64,000 nucleotides of DNA. It comes from Leptidea sinapis (taxonomy: Eukaryota; Arthropoda; Insecta; Lepidoptera; Pieridae). The notes beneath the pieces were generated by a model that was given only the letters and a program-made list of their open reading frames with translations, was not told the DNA's origin and made no database searches. The translations under genes and the position numbers were made by a program. The DNA is taken from contig NC_066297.1 in assembly GCF_905404315.1 (NCBI RefSeq), positions 1,922,001 through 1,986,000 of the forward strand, read 5' to 3'. This document shows positions 46,301-53,083 of this stretch, one piece after another (positions within the stretch are counted from its first letter, which is position 1; the number at the start of each line of letters is the position of its first letter).

Positions 46301-47468
46301 GGTCGCTCAGAGAGTAATGGAGATGGCTTTGCTTGGAGTTTCCTTGCGAGATCGAATCAGAAATGAGGAGATCTGTAAGAGAACTAAAGTCATCGAAATA
46401 TTCCGGATGATTTCGAAACTGAAGTGGCAGTGGGTAGGGCTCGAAGGACAGATAGCCGTTCGGGCAGTAAAGTCTTCGAATGACGACGATCACGTATTAG
46501 AAGACGGAGTGTTGGTAGGTCCCCCACAAGATGGACCGACGATCTGGTCAAGATCGCCGAAATAGGTTCGATGAGGGCAATGCAGGAATGATCGTCGCGG
46601 ACATCTTTGGGGAAGCCTTTGTCCAGCAGTAGACGTCTTTTGGTTGAAGTAATAATTATGATGATTATTATTCAAACCACACAAAACCACAGGCAACGTG
46701 CGGATGCACTAAAATACTTAAACGTGCTTCACTTATTCGGTACTTAAAATCATAATTAAATCGAAAAGTACGTAACAGTACAAGTAATTAAACAATTAAA
46801 ACCAAATAAAGACTCAGGATAAATCTACGCGGGGCTAATGACAACCGAATTGTTCTCTAAACAGTAAATGTGTAAATAAATATTTTTTTCAATTTAGTTC
46901 TACTTTCAAACAAAATTTTACATCGTCAAGAAATTTGGCAGACCACAGATTAAAATATTTTAGTGTTACTTATATTTGTTCATAATCACCGCATTAAAAA
47001 CTATTGTATGGACAGCTACACTCAGGACTTAGCTGAACAAGGGTTATTAAAAACTCCAAAAACGTTAGCACTCCTTATGAAATAATAGAAAAAATTTTGG
47101 CCAGCCATAGCCATTAAATTTAAAACTTTCCAAAGCCTTGATCGGGTCATATTGCCCCTCTTACAACAAGCTTGCGGTACTGCGTATCCTGTTCCTTGAC
47201 TTGTTGCTAAAAATGATTCTTCAAGCGACCCGGTACTTGCACCTCTCTTTCTCGCAGGGGCGTGCATTAGTTTTCTAGCAAGGTAGGCACTGTTCGTTGG
47301 TATACAAGAGCATTCACCAACTCCCTCCCATCGTTATCCTAGGACCTAGAGGGTAGCCCTTTCTCCTTTGTCTGGGCGCAAAGAAGAAATCCGGGACTCC
47401 ATTACCTGAGAGTCTGCGCCACGAGAGCGGCTCCCAGCGCTCGCACCACCACTCCTCATGGCCATCAT
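15308..47468 (-). CDS. Eps8: EPS8-family adaptor (arouser-like), 16 coding exons
   Basis: EPS8 proteins link receptor signalling to actin: the PTB domain binds partners near membranes, the SH3 domain binds Abi-type ligands, and the C-terminal effector region caps and bundles actin. Read from the - strand, exons with matching phases give a PTB domain (about residues 35-175; VEHL-like VLEHLATFTV, then GMRRLLQLE), the conserved middle region (204-387; DDIEKFIARLQ, VHFLFTPL), the IPPYQPVFMDGW linker, an SH3 domain (about 508-560; VLDDSRKWWKARN) and, in the long form, polyproline plus a SAM-like effector domain (about 660-735; STPDEVVSWLEAKGF, LYSQILVQ). The start Met at 47468 follows an in-frame TAA. 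The short form is 630 residues, the long form 751. The 5' UTR is spliced; the promoter was not found. Confidence 0.95.
15425..16268 (-). mobile_element. LINE 3' region in the last Eps8 intron
   Basis: Read on the - strand it ends ttgaatttgaataattt. It carries the reversed forms of actcagcgggctttttttt and gagcctgagggtgttcgc, as in the fragment at 44685-45130. Its far part (15740-16268) is the second copy of the direct repeat at 13928-14455. A 30-base string around 15630-15680 (tctggggtatcattaagaaa) is duplicated in tandem. Confidence 0.75.
16340..16369. repeat. Perfect 30-bp palindrome
   Basis: agctatctagtatct followed by its exact inverse agatactagatagct, with no loop. The half-site actagatagt repeats just after. 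It lies in the last Eps8 intron. Confidence 0.9.
16578..16766 (-). CDS. Eps8: Eps8 exon 15 (SAM-like effector domain)
   Basis: Acceptor tataacag, donor gtaagc. Residues 666-728 include STPDEVVSWLEAKGFS, LPGHQLFALSRAQLERVV and KRLYSQILVQ. This matches vertebrate EPS8 TPEDVKTWLQSKGF, LNGAQLFSLNKDEL and ARVYSQITVQ. It is the actin-binding effector domain and shows that a long form is encoded. Confidence 0.93.
16840..16990 (-). mobile_element. tRNA-derived SINE, two inverted tRNA-like arms
   Basis: The - strand shows a tRNA-like body: gagctcggt-type A box area and gtgggtttgagtcccgcat as B box. At 16965-16990 the + strand has a second similar B box, aggtcgcgggttccagtctc. The pair forms arms of about 27 bases separated by about 95. 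Not a working tRNA gene: no paired acceptor stem. Confidence 0.65.
17100..18020. other. Intron stretch with possible inverted-repeat element
   Basis: ccttattcataat at 17169 and cattatgaattag near 17725 face each other and may bound an element of about 570 bp. The inside has no long ORF. Otherwise AT-rich intron sequence. Confidence 0.35.
18024..18322 (-). mobile_element. SINE-like repeat family A
   Basis: A near full-length copy reversed in the window, ending ggagcctcctactggt. It lies about 50 bp downstream of exon 14 in the gene's direction and has the same orientation as Eps8. Confidence 0.85.
18374..18489 (-). CDS. Eps8: Eps8 exon 14 (before effector domain)
   Basis: Acceptor atgttgcag, donor gtattt. 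Residues 628-665 read SVMSSLSLHEELKAVLPQIQ and RKLEIKKTPDIF. It aligns with the EPS8 helix DELIHRLTIGRSAAQKKF that leads into the effector domain. Confidence 0.85.
18550..18925 (-). mobile_element. tRNA-derived SINE, split by a foldback element
   Basis: The tRNA-like part (reversed: gattcggactcgtgacctct, gctctcctgagccagctg) stops at 18646 and the SINE body resumes at 18870 with tcttgttcaattctcaagtt. Copies without the insert are at 41085 and 50225. Confidence 0.75.
18634..18882. mobile_element. Foldback element (family B) with 13-bp target duplication
   Basis: The element 18647-18869 is flanked by exact copies of tgacgtatcgttg at 18634-18646 and 18870-18882. It carries the family B arms (aagttttctttagtgttaat / gaaaacttaaatcattt) plus a one-sided tail gatttccgcaaagtaacgcc shared with the copy at 51615. 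Confidence 0.88.
19256..19562 (+). mobile_element. Composite repeat with TA run and tRNA-like end
   Basis: It runs from gagcaattcttatat through a (ta)n stretch at about 19283-19312, the words tcggaaacggctccaacgat and gaaatttcg-like border, to a tRNA-like end with tagctcagatgg and ggttcgaatcc. The same sequence is inverted at 60290-60560. Probably a LINE or SINE of unknown family. Confidence 0.6.
20372..20461 (-). CDS. Eps8: Eps8 exon 13 (polyproline, long form)
   Basis: Acceptor atgtttcag, donor gtaagg. Residues 598-626 start KPA, then eleven prolines, then VPPVAAPAPKTDTMK. EPS8 proteins carry a proline-rich stretch after SH3. Its one trailing base and two leading bases fit exon 12's internal donor and exon 14. 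It could also be read as a short reading frame from an ATG just upstream, but splice phases favour an internal exon. Confidence 0.75.
21190..21345 (-). mobile_element. RTE-type LINE C-terminal fragment
   Basis: Read on the - strand it encodes pieces of the common tail: GPP...WTDDLVKFA, then RAAQDRSSW and SLGEAFLHYW. The same tail is on the + strand at 46290-46650. In an Eps8 intron. Confidence 0.65.
21440..24600. other. AT-rich Eps8 intron, no feature seen
   Basis: Between exons 13 and 12. No exon, LINE motif or repeat end was recognised. If the short form is made, its 3' UTR and poly(A) site lie in the upper part of this stretch. Confidence 0.5.
24646..24798 (-). CDS. Eps8: Eps8 exon 12 (short-form C-terminus or internal donor)
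   Basis: The acceptor is gttagcag. Read through, residues 581-630 are Gly/Ser-rich and end DWVRNERIGKKGEFRYF and TAG at 24648-24646. GC-rich, codon-like sequence stops exactly at that stop. But an internal GT at 24749-24748 (gcgg/gtagga) leaves one base in the right phase for the polyproline exon at 20372-20461, giving the long form with residues 581-596. Other in-phase GTs exist further on, so the exact internal donor is not sure. Confidence 0.8.
   Translation of the reverse strand, partial: DSGGRGSGGSSPTTPAGRSGAGPGTGGGAGASADWVRNERIGKKGEFRYF
26059..26202 (-). CDS. Eps8: Eps8 exon 11 (SH3, second half)
   Basis: Acceptor gataaccag, donor gtacca. Residues 533-580 begin VLDDSRKWWKARNRRGVTAH and VPHTIV, the n-Src loop, WW pair and VPxNxV-type end of an EPS8 SH3 domain, then a Pro/Tyr-rich tail. 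Both borders are in phase 0, as is exon 12. Confidence 0.95.
26850..26974 (-). CDS. Eps8: Eps8 exon 10 (SH3, first half)
   Basis: Acceptor tgcacag, donor gtttgt. Residues 492-532 include RVVRVTYPRTANNDKELTVV and RGEYLE. These are the RT loop and the ELSV strand of an SH3 domain; Tyr513 takes the place of the ALYDY tyrosine. Confidence 0.93.
27770..27855 (-). CDS. Eps8: Eps8 exon 9 (Ser/charged linker)
   Basis: Acceptor tttttcag, donor gtgaga. Residues 463-490 read TTRLTREDSGSAASSPERE and onward. It has likely phosphorylation-rich composition. Phase agrees with exons 8 and 10. Confidence 0.87.
28051..28096. repeat. Perfect 17-bp hairpin in Eps8 intron
   Basis: attggcattggggtatt at 28051-28067 is inverted exactly at 28080-28096 with a 12-base loop. 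It lies between exons 9 and 8. Confidence 0.88.
28406..28534 (-). CDS. Eps8: Eps8 exon 8 (Gly/charged linker)
   Basis: Acceptor aatgtatag, donor gtaagc. Residues 420-461 start PSPRRSEGRGGEEPG and end GERDYAPYP. A linker before the SH3 domain, low in complexity; it is supported by phase and by GC-rich composition against AT-rich flanks. Confidence 0.85.
29352..29444 (-). CDS. Eps8: Eps8 exon 7 (IPPYQPVFMDGW)
   Basis: Acceptor cgttacag, donor gtaatt. Residues 389-418 read EQWKTTIPPYQPVFMDGW and onward, matching the vertebrate EPS8 segment EQFIPPYVPRFRNGW right after the middle region. Confidence 0.93.
30659..31212 (-). CDS. Eps8: Eps8 exon 6 (conserved middle region)
   Basis: Acceptor ccttttgcag, donor gtaaat. 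Residues 204-387 contain YEQDIAILNRCFDDIEKFIA, FVDVLQKFKLSFNLLARL, PELVHFLFTPLALIVDAA and WHSLGDAWLIPR. This follows the EPS8 middle region step by step (DDIEFFI, FKHGFNLLAKL, VHFLFTPL, SLGGTW in vertebrates). The - strand ORF starts earlier at 31260, but the added 16 residues are intron. Confidence 0.96.
31270..33000. other. Eps8 intron, little recognisable
   Basis: AT-rich. At 31905-31965 ggtggccaagtggtctgaag recalls a tRNA-Leu A box, without a convincing B box or stem. A cgatatattcgg / ttcggaatatatcg inverted pair is at 32410-32452. No gene. Confidence 0.45.
33210..33420 (+). mobile_element. RTE-type LINE fragment
   Basis: The frame reads RLATLRKRTKNIIDI and QIKQLKWKWAGHMRRRM, a phrase typical of the C-terminal part of RTE LINE ORFs (KWQWAGH). 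It is broken soon after. In Eps8 intron 5. Confidence 0.7.
33515..33785. mobile_element. GC-rich inverted-repeat element
   Basis: The ends aagggtgcttttcc and gaaaaaccaccctt face each other. The inside repeats cgcggat/atccgcg words (perfect short palindrome acacgcggatatcaatccgc nearby at 33530-33555) and is much richer in GC than its flanks. TTA on each side could be a target duplication. A family A fragment follows directly. Confidence 0.55.
33785..33877 (+). mobile_element. SINE-like repeat family A, 5' and middle piece
   Basis: From tggtaccataacggtgcc to ccgtaactagtgaaatt, then lost. It abuts the GC-rich element. Confidence 0.7.
34156..34253 (+). mobile_element. SINE-like repeat family A, 3' piece
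   Basis: It starts in the hairpin region (gaatttttcaagaatcctga) and ends ctcgtccctaattgacataa plus A's. The right hairpin arm is lost. Confidence 0.7.
34612..35284 (-). mobile_element. SINE-like repeat family A, interrupted
   Basis: The reversed copy breaks at about 34826 (gtttacacatt) and resumes at about 35208 (ctcggcagaaataggcg), ending gcatcccactggtg. The missing middle is only a few bases, so the 380 bp between are an insertion. Confidence 0.8.
34830..35205 (+). mobile_element. Jockey-type LINE C-terminal fragment, nested
   Basis: The frame holds LQRFQFKMLRMITKAPWYI, NERLHRDLNIKT and THPNQLARNLM-like sequence after a shift: the usual C-terminus of jockey-clade reverse transcriptase proteins. 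It sits inside the family A copy. Confidence 0.75.
35750..35870 (+). mobile_element. LINE 3' end (aataaataaagtgattttga type)
   Basis: It carries gtggcaatgagtatcttgcc, acttcttttcatta and the end aataaataaagtgattttga. Copies or pieces are at 43955-44115 (+), 57290-57335 (+) and 60765-61310 (-). Confidence 0.7.
36251..36442. repeat. 16-bp perfect inverted repeat pair
   Basis: gtatgaaacgtgcagt at 36251-36266 is exactly inverted at 36427-36442. The 160 bp between are open in several frames but match nothing known. It may be a MITE of about 190 bp; no target duplication was seen. Confidence 0.6.
36494..36919. repeat. Long inverted repeat arms (about 35 bp)
   Basis: gtttaaacgcactgacct and onward at 36494-36529 faces gtccagtggtatatag and onward at 36885-36919, with a few mismatches. 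Probably a foldback element of about 430 bp, in Eps8 intron 4. Confidence 0.6.
37710..37809 (-). CDS. Eps8: Eps8 exon 5 (charged linker)
   Basis: Acceptor ttttctag, donor gttagt. Residues 171-203 are Gly-rich and then a run of alternating Arg and Glu, ending ERPRRQ. It has no domain of its own. The phase fits both sides, and the RE run is a simple-sequence stretch likely to vary in length. Confidence 0.85.
39303..39560 (+). mobile_element. tRNA-derived SINE with att tail (family T1)
   Basis: tatagctcagtggttagtg and gtcccgggttcgagttacgg are A- and B-box-like. The body holds catttaaatatgatgg and ggggcaacacgttttgtgta, and it ends in an ataataata-type run. Other copies are at 41950 (-), 56186 (+) and 59960 (-). 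Confidence 0.8.
39884..40340 (+). mobile_element. THAP-type DNA transposon, family 1, full inverted ends
   Basis: The left end gattaaggattggtctccgc is inverted at the right end (gcggagaccaatccttaatc), about 35 matching bases with outer tgaacc sequence. Inside, ATG at 40063 starts MPGCVVILCKNN and the frame runs 25 codons to GITYH and a donor-like cagtaaat at 40138-40145. MPGC-x4-C with a later TYH fits the first exon of a THAP zinc finger. Too short (457 bp) to code a transposase, so it is a non-autonomous element that kept the first exon. Confidence 0.7.
41085..41170 (-). mobile_element. tRNA-derived SINE (family T2)
   Basis: On the - strand gttagctcggttagagcac and gtcgtggattcgagccccg are tRNA A- and B-box-like. 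It is like 16840, 18550 and 50225. No 3' partner stem; not a working tRNA. Confidence 0.7.
41950..42215 (-). mobile_element. tRNA-derived SINE (family T1)
   Basis: Reversed copy: aataataataataatattga at its tail, cacctaccgggattcgaacc at its tRNA-like head. Complete at both ends. In Eps8 intron 4. Confidence 0.8.
42779..42993 (-). CDS. Eps8: Eps8 exon 4 (PTB domain, C-terminal half)
   Basis: Acceptor ttccacag, donor gtgagt. Residues 99-169 carry MERFPASWV (vertebrate LENFPL), NNVLAFVVGAPE, LHIFQCHDVSAQTLVEELN: the last strands and closing helix of the PTB domain. A Gly/Ser-rich insert (ETGGASPGGS) sits in the loop before the LHIFQC strand. It ends with AA, completed to Lys by exon 5. Confidence 0.95.
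43955..44115 (+). mobile_element. LINE 3' end
   Basis: gtggcaatgacttccttgcc, acttcttttaattaaagctc and a final aataaataatttgattgta, as at 35750. It ends about 22 bp from Eps8 exon 3's donor. Confidence 0.6.
44138..44208 (-). CDS. Eps8: Eps8 exon 3 (PTB domain)
   Basis: Acceptor atttccag, donor gtaagt. The joined codon gives Gly75, then IWSQKMQLSLEDGWVLVMD, matching the EPS8 segment after the GK/GI turn (WTQDM in vertebrates). It ends on a complete Gly codon. Confidence 0.93.
44685..45130 (-). mobile_element. LINE C-terminus and 3' end
   Basis: The - strand frame at 45130-44885 ends KRLCGKGYYNINDFLNDT and WEWSDRPQ, the C-terminus of a CR1/jockey-type LINE in insects. The 3' part has the reversed actcagcgggctttttt and the end ttgaatttgaatttgaat. 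Confidence 0.8.
45149..45454 (-). mobile_element. SINE-like repeat family A touching an Eps8 donor
   Basis: A full-length copy with the same direction as the gene. Its first bases ccagtgg begin eight bases into the intron after exon 2. Between element and exon only gtaaggg is left. Confidence 0.9.
45462..45621 (-). CDS. Eps8: Eps8 exon 2 (PTB domain, first strands)
   Basis: Acceptor tattccag, donor gtaagg. Residues 22-74 include SVYVLEHLATFTVTRE and DGMRRLLQLEKTN, which line up with the start of the EPS8 PTB fold. The intron keeps only seven bases (gtaaggg) before a family A repeat begins. Confidence 0.93.
46290..46650 (+). mobile_element. RTE-type LINE C-terminal fragment
   Basis: It encodes ISKLKWQWVG and, in shifted frames, RSVGRPP..W..DLVKIA and SLGEAFVQQ-like sequence: the tail of an RTE ORF. 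In Eps8 intron 1. Confidence 0.75.
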
Positions 47469-47515
47469 TCTTTAACAGCTACCAAACATCTTCTACTCTG
47501 CTTCTCTCGGTCAGT
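47406..47515 (-). CDS. Eps8: Eps8 exon 1: end of 5' UTR and start codon
   Basis: On the - strand an acceptor tttttcag ends at 47516, about 47 bp of 5' UTR follow, and ATG is at 47468-47466 with a second ATG directly after. An in-frame TAA two codons upstream fixes the start. It encodes 21 residues, Ser/Gly/Arg-rich, and ends at a gtaatgg donor. At least one more 5' UTR exon must lie at higher coordinates. Confidence 0.85.
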
Positions 47516-47994
47516 CTGAAAAAATAAAATTACCCTCAATAATTAAGGCCGCTATCCCAAGAAATCGCCAAAATAGCGTACAATTGAAACCATTTCTTAA
47601 CGGTTTGCATAAAGATTTTATTTTTACAAAAAATACATTGCGAAAAAAAAAACACCATAATACCCCTTACTTTTACAGTTGGAGCCTATTTAATCATTCA
47701 ATCTAGATAGAAATTCTATGAAAAATTTCTTACTGTTTACCAATACTATTTAAGATAAGAGAGGCTTGGAAACTGCATGTAATTATTTCTTAACAGATAA
47801 ATATTTTTCTTGAACAATCTTTGATTAATAATACTTACTAGATAGACAATAGCTAAGAAAGCGCGACCAAAATATGTTCGAACCTTGTTGCATACAAGTA
47901 TAGCTATCAGCTAACATAATATTGGTAATTTAAAAAGATCTACTGTATTCTAGACTATACATATTAACAAGGCTGACTAAATAAAACCTCTTTA

Positions 47995-49035
47995 CACCCC
48001 ACGTACTCTTTTTGTACATGATAAGGCGTATATAGTACCTCAATATAGTTTATTCATAGGCATTAAATTGTAACACGTATAAGCCCATATCTAGTTTAAT
48101 CTACTCTATGACCCAATAGCTTTACAGAGTATATAATATAGTATCGTACGTCAATATAGTTGTTTCATAGGCATTGAATAATAACACAAATAAGCCCATA
48201 TCTATTTAAATCTACTCTATGACCCAATAACTTTACAGAGTTATAATATTATAGTATAGTACGTCAATAATATAGTTGTTTCATAGGCATTGAATAATAA
48301 CACGAATAAGCCCATATCTATTTAAATCTACTCTATGACCCAATAACTTTACAGAGTATTACAATATTATAGTAATGTACGTGAATATAGTTGTTTCATA
48401 GGCATTAAATAATAACACAAATAAGCCCATATTTATTTAAACCAAATCTATGGCCCAAGAGCTTTACAGAGTATAAAATTTAGTATCGTACGTCAATATA
48501 GTTGATTCATAGGCATTGAATAATAACACGAATAAGCCCATATCTTTTTAATTCTACTCTATGACCCGATAGCTTTACAAAGTATAAAATATTATAGTAT
48601 CGTTCGTCAATATAGTTGATTCATAGGCATTGAATTATAACACGAATAAGCCCATATCTATTTAAATCTACTCTATGACCCAATAACTTTGAGTTATAAT
48701 ATTATAGTATAGTACGTCAATAATATAGTTGTTTCATAGGCATTGAATAATAACACGAATAAGCCCATATCTATTTAAATCTACTCTATGACCCAATAAC
48801 TTTACAGAGTATTATAATATTATAGTATCGTTCATCAATATAGTTGATTCATAGTCATTGAATAATAACACAAATAAGCCCATATCTTTTTAAATCTACT
48901 CTATGACCCAATAGCTTTACAGAGTATATAATATAGTATCGTACGTCAATATAGTTGTTTCATAGGCATTGAAGAATAACACGAATAAGCCCATATCTAT
49001 TTAATTCTACTCTATGACCCAATAGCTTTACAGAG
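47995..49035. repeat. Tandem array, nine copies of about 114 bp
   Basis: The word aagcccatatct recurs at about 48082, 48192, 48309, 48424, 48535, 48649, 48762, 48877 and 48988, spacing 110-117. Each unit also has tcataggcattgaataataa, tctactctatgacccaatag and tttacagagt. Copies differ by small changes. It lies 0.5 kb upstream of Eps8 exon 1. Confidence 0.95.
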
Positions 49036-49737
49036 CTACATACCTATTGCACTCACGCAATGAGTGTGTGTTGCCACCCGTCCCTTTCTAACCTTTATCT
49101 ATTTCGTTGAAAGATCGCATGCGTAATACGGAGAAATTGTATGTGAAAGTGCGGACGTGTAATACTTATCAATAAGAAAGGCTTCACTATATTATAATTA
49201 ACATTAATTTATTTGTTGTGGAGATTGTTAAGAAGTTAATTAATTAAGCTGTTTTGGTTTGAGTTTAGCTTTCAGTTTTAGTTCTCATACACACTAATAG
49301 TTATTGATATATCTTTCTTTTAAATAATCTTTTTAGAGATCTTCTTTATATCAATATTCATTCATAATTTACTTATTTCTGCCTCACGTCAGCCTTATAT
49401 ATCGACAAGTTTTATTGGTGCGGTCAATGTGTAACTATGGAGTACAAATTGAGAATGCGTTTATGTCTTTTGTATGAATATTTGTGAAATCACTTATTTG
49501 CATTTGGGAAGTTCGAAAGCGGACCCATAAGTGCCAAAAAGTAAATTGCATTTTATTGGCTTCGGAAAAGGTATGAACTAGTAAAAATATTGATGATTAA
49601 ATAACAAAAAATTTTTATTTTCATATTTATCTCTATGTAGAGATTTTGGCTTGTGTATTAAAATATTTTAGTTTTATTTTTTCTTCTTTTGCGTTTATTA
49701 TAATAAGAAAATAAATATAGAAAATAGAGTTATAAAT

Positions 49738-50098
49738 CTTAATATATATAAATCTCGTGTCACAATGTTTGTCCTCAATGGACTCCTAAACTAATGAACG
49801 GATTTCAATGGGGATTACTTCATGGAGTGCAGTTTAGTCAAACTTAAGAGATAGGATAGTTTTTATTTCGATTTGGGACCCATAATTATTTTTATTTCCA
49901 ATATTTGTTTTGTTTGGACATATTTTCTGTGAGAGTATTTTTGACGCGCGGTTTGACAGTTCTGCTGTGAAACAATTTCATTATAACAACAAGGAGCATA
50001 TATATATATATGTTACAATGAAAAATTATTGACAAATTCATCAAAAACGGTATTTTATTTATTATGTACAGAACAACGTCTGTCTGGTCAGCTAGTAT
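49738..50098. mobile_element. Retroposon with agctagta / aatctcgtgtcac ends
   Basis: It runs from atatataaatctcgtgtcac to aacaacgtctgtctggtcag and ctagta. The same end is reversed at 57488 (ctagtggacccaacagacgt). The inside has no intact ORF. RTE-like LINE or Helitron are both possible. Confidence 0.5.
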
Positions 50099-50134
50099 AT
50101 TAATAGTTTCGGATATAATTTTTACAATATACAT

Positions 50135-50460
50135 AATTATAATTCAAATATAAATATTTTTATTCAAAATAGGATTTTAAAATCACGTTCAATTAGAACG
50201 TCATAAACTATATATACAAATTAAAGTAACAAAAATTTATGAATGATGCGGGACTCGATCCCGTGACTCTCGGTTTCCGTCCAAGCGCTCTTGCCAACTG
50301 AGCCAACCGTTCGAGTGACGTATGGATCGCAAATCTTTGTATGTATTGTTCTAGTCTCAAGTTGTGGCGAAAATAGGGCTTCAGACCTGAAGGAACGGGT
50401 GCAAGAAACTCACCAGGCTACTTTTTTGAAATAAAATTTCGTAACAAAAAATGTCTGAGC
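50135..50460 (-). mobile_element. LINE 3' end interrupted by a T2 SINE
   Basis: aattcaaatataaatatttt to cgtcataaac is the usual LINE tail; it resumes at about 50386 with gggcttcagacctgaaggaa. Between them (50225-50380) is a tRNA-derived SINE with actcgatcccgtgactctc and ccaactgagccaaccgttcg. Confidence 0.7.
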
Positions 50461-50979
50461 CTGAGTCCCCTAGTCACGAGTCATATATCGCCCACATTTA
50501 AGGGAAGTTAACAACCCGTCCCACGACTTCATCACAACTATTACCTAAATATTCAACGCAATCTTCCCATTAAATTACATTGATCTAGATCAGAGTTCCA
50601 ATACAAAGGTCATGCTAAAAGTTAAATCTAAAAAAAAACTCTTTTGAAAGCTGCCGAAATATTATATTGAATTCATATGTTTTTACAAAATGGCGGCTAT
50701 TTTAAAAGTGCGTGTCGTGCGTTCATCAACGGAGAAAAATTTCGCTCCAAGATTTATTACGGCTTTCGTCTGTCTTAATCACCGGCTTAATTATAATTAA
50801 CTTCCAGAATGAAGCTCTATCTCGAGTCATGTATAACTGGTTTGATGAGTTCAAATCAGAATGGTCATTTTAATTTATTTTATTAGCTTTTCTAGTGTTG
50901 CTTCTTGATAGATACATATAGATAATATTCATAAAAAAGGCATAAAAGGCATATATTTTCTCAAAATAGATTCCTTTAG

Positions 50980-51500
50980 AATTCTTTTTGATGTCATTTC
51001 TGATAACTACTAGATACCACTACCGCTTCGGAAACAAATGGCGCTCTGAGAGAGAAGAAGCGGCGCAAGAAACTCTCCCAGCATTTTTTTTTGCGCTCTT
51101 ATCAATAAAAAAATACAATATTGTACAGTCATTTCTATCGCTATAAAATAATCACAATCTAGTCCCAGGCTGTCCGATCATTTAGATATTCAGCAGTGGA
51201 GTAATAGGATTTACGACAGAGCCATTTTTTTATAAAGCATTTAATTTATTTATCGATAATGCCTGAACAGTGGCTGGGACTTTATTATAGAAGTGTATAC
51301 ATTTACCCTTAAAGCTATTATGTATCTTATGAAGCCTACTAGAATTAGTTACAAGCAATCCCTTATTTCTATTGTTATAATAATGAAAATCACTATTAAG
51401 AGCATACATATATAGATAGTTTTAAAAACCTACTATGAGGACATCTAGTCTTATTCTTAATGCTGACACGAAAAATATTTGAAATATTCACGCTGTAATT
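50980..51500 (-). mobile_element. CR1-like LINE 3' region
   Basis: It has ctctgagagagaagaagcgg and cgcaagaaactctcccagca, then cacaatctagtcccaggctg. A short piece in the other direction is at 40755-40812. No intact frame. Confidence 0.55.
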
Positions 51501-51614
51501 TCTCCTATTAACCTTTTATATTTATTTATATACGATAATTTATATTTATACAGTTTATTCTTTATTAGTTTTTATGAAATATTACAAACTAATTTGTGAT
51601 GTATATTATAGGTA

Positions 51615-51825
51615 TTATCCAAATGTTTTAAGTTTTCTTAATATTTGTCTTTAAACAATTCGACGCGTGTTTCGCCTATACACGAGGCATCCTCAGGATA
51701 TGTTGACTCGCCAAACTCTAAAGCCAGCATATTGGCGGAATTAGCACTAAAGAAAACTTAAAACATTTGGATAATTATTGATTTCCGCAAAGTAACGCCT
51801 ACTTCTATAAATTTTATTACAGCTA
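51615..51825. mobile_element. Foldback element (family B)
   Basis: ttatccaaatgttttaag at the left faces cttaaaacatttggataa; the one-sided tail gatttccgcaaagtaacgcc follows. The centre is shorter than in 18647. Confidence 0.75.
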
Positions 51826-52465
51826 TTGTTAAATACTCAATTGGATTGAAAAGAGTGGCCGTTGAGTTTCTTGTATGTTCTTCTCACGAGCTCTACTTTC
51901 CGAACATATAGTAGATTTAGTAATTTAATGGAAATATTTATAGTGACGTTGCAAAAGTGTTTAGGTTAAGCCTAATTGAATAAAGTTTATCTGACTTTAA
52001 CTTTGAACCGACTACAAAGAGCTGTCATTAGGTTCTAACACAAAGAGAAGCTTCGTTTTGCCATCATTATGTACTATTATTATATATTCTTTGGTTTTCC
52101 TAAAGCTTAAATTAAAGATGGCTGCATCGCTGAAACAGTTATTTGTCGTATAACCAGAAAGTATAAACACATACGCTTAAACGTTTCGCGGACGAAAGGT
52201 CTCAAGTATCGGGAATTTCATGGCTCTTCTTCTTCTCTATTGAAATTTGGATATTTTTTAATTACAATAGCTTTTTGTACCATTCCTGAAAACGTGCTCT
52301 GCACTTAACGTCGCGTTGGGTTAAATAAAATAGTAATAAAAATGTAACTTTTACGCAAAACCTAATTTAAAGATAGAATAAGTTACAATTGCACGCCTTT
52401 TAAGACTTTAAAAAGTGGTTTTTTTTAAATCCTATAATTTTAACTTCCTATAATTCCTATAATTT

Positions 52466-52760
52466 CATAATGGTCCGCTAACTTTAAACAGCCGCTAAGG
52501 TGTGTTTTTTCTAAGGGTAAGTGTATATACTATAGCATTATCAAATAAATTGATTGTTTGTCAAGTAGATTGTAACAAGGCAGTGCAATAGGTTATTGAA
52601 ATCAACTTGATATACTGTGATAGCTGTAAACACGTCGAAAAAAATTGGCGAACTTTTAGCCGCTACTTTCAGCAACGTACGCGCACTAAAACAAAGTAAC
52701 TTACATTTCGCGAGTGCTAAGATATAGCTGTCATGCACACTCAATTAAAAAAACCTGGGT
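52466..52760. repeat. MITE piece plus second repeat family
   Basis: cataatggtccgctaacttt to gtgttttttcta is a 50-bp piece of the MITE at 4491. From about 52616 a second repeat (gtcgaaaaaaattggcg, agcaacgtacgcgcactaaa) follows, also found after the MITE piece at 55818 and near 56935. Confidence 0.55.
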
Positions 52761-52777
52761 AGTTGTCATGCATTTTA

Positions 52778-53083
52778 CCAGTGAGAGGCTGCTTTGCACA
52801 GGATGTCGGCTAGATTATGGGTACCACAACGGCACCTATTTCTGCCGTGAAGCAATAACGTGTAAGCATTATTGCGTTTCGGTCTGAATAGCGCCGTAGC
52901 TAGTGAAATTACTGAGCAAATGAGACCTAACATCTTATGTCTCAAGGTGACGAGCGTAATTATAGTGCCGCTCAGAATTTTTATGTTTTTCAATAATCCT
53001 GAGCGGCACTACTTTGTAATGGGCAGGGCTTATCAATTACCACCAGCTGAACGTCCTGCTCGTGTCGTCCCGTAAAAAAAATG
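52778..53083 (+). mobile_element. SINE-like repeat family A
   Basis: A full-length copy, ccagtgagaggctgctttgc to gtcccgtaaaaaaaa. Both hairpin arms are intact. Confidence 0.88.
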
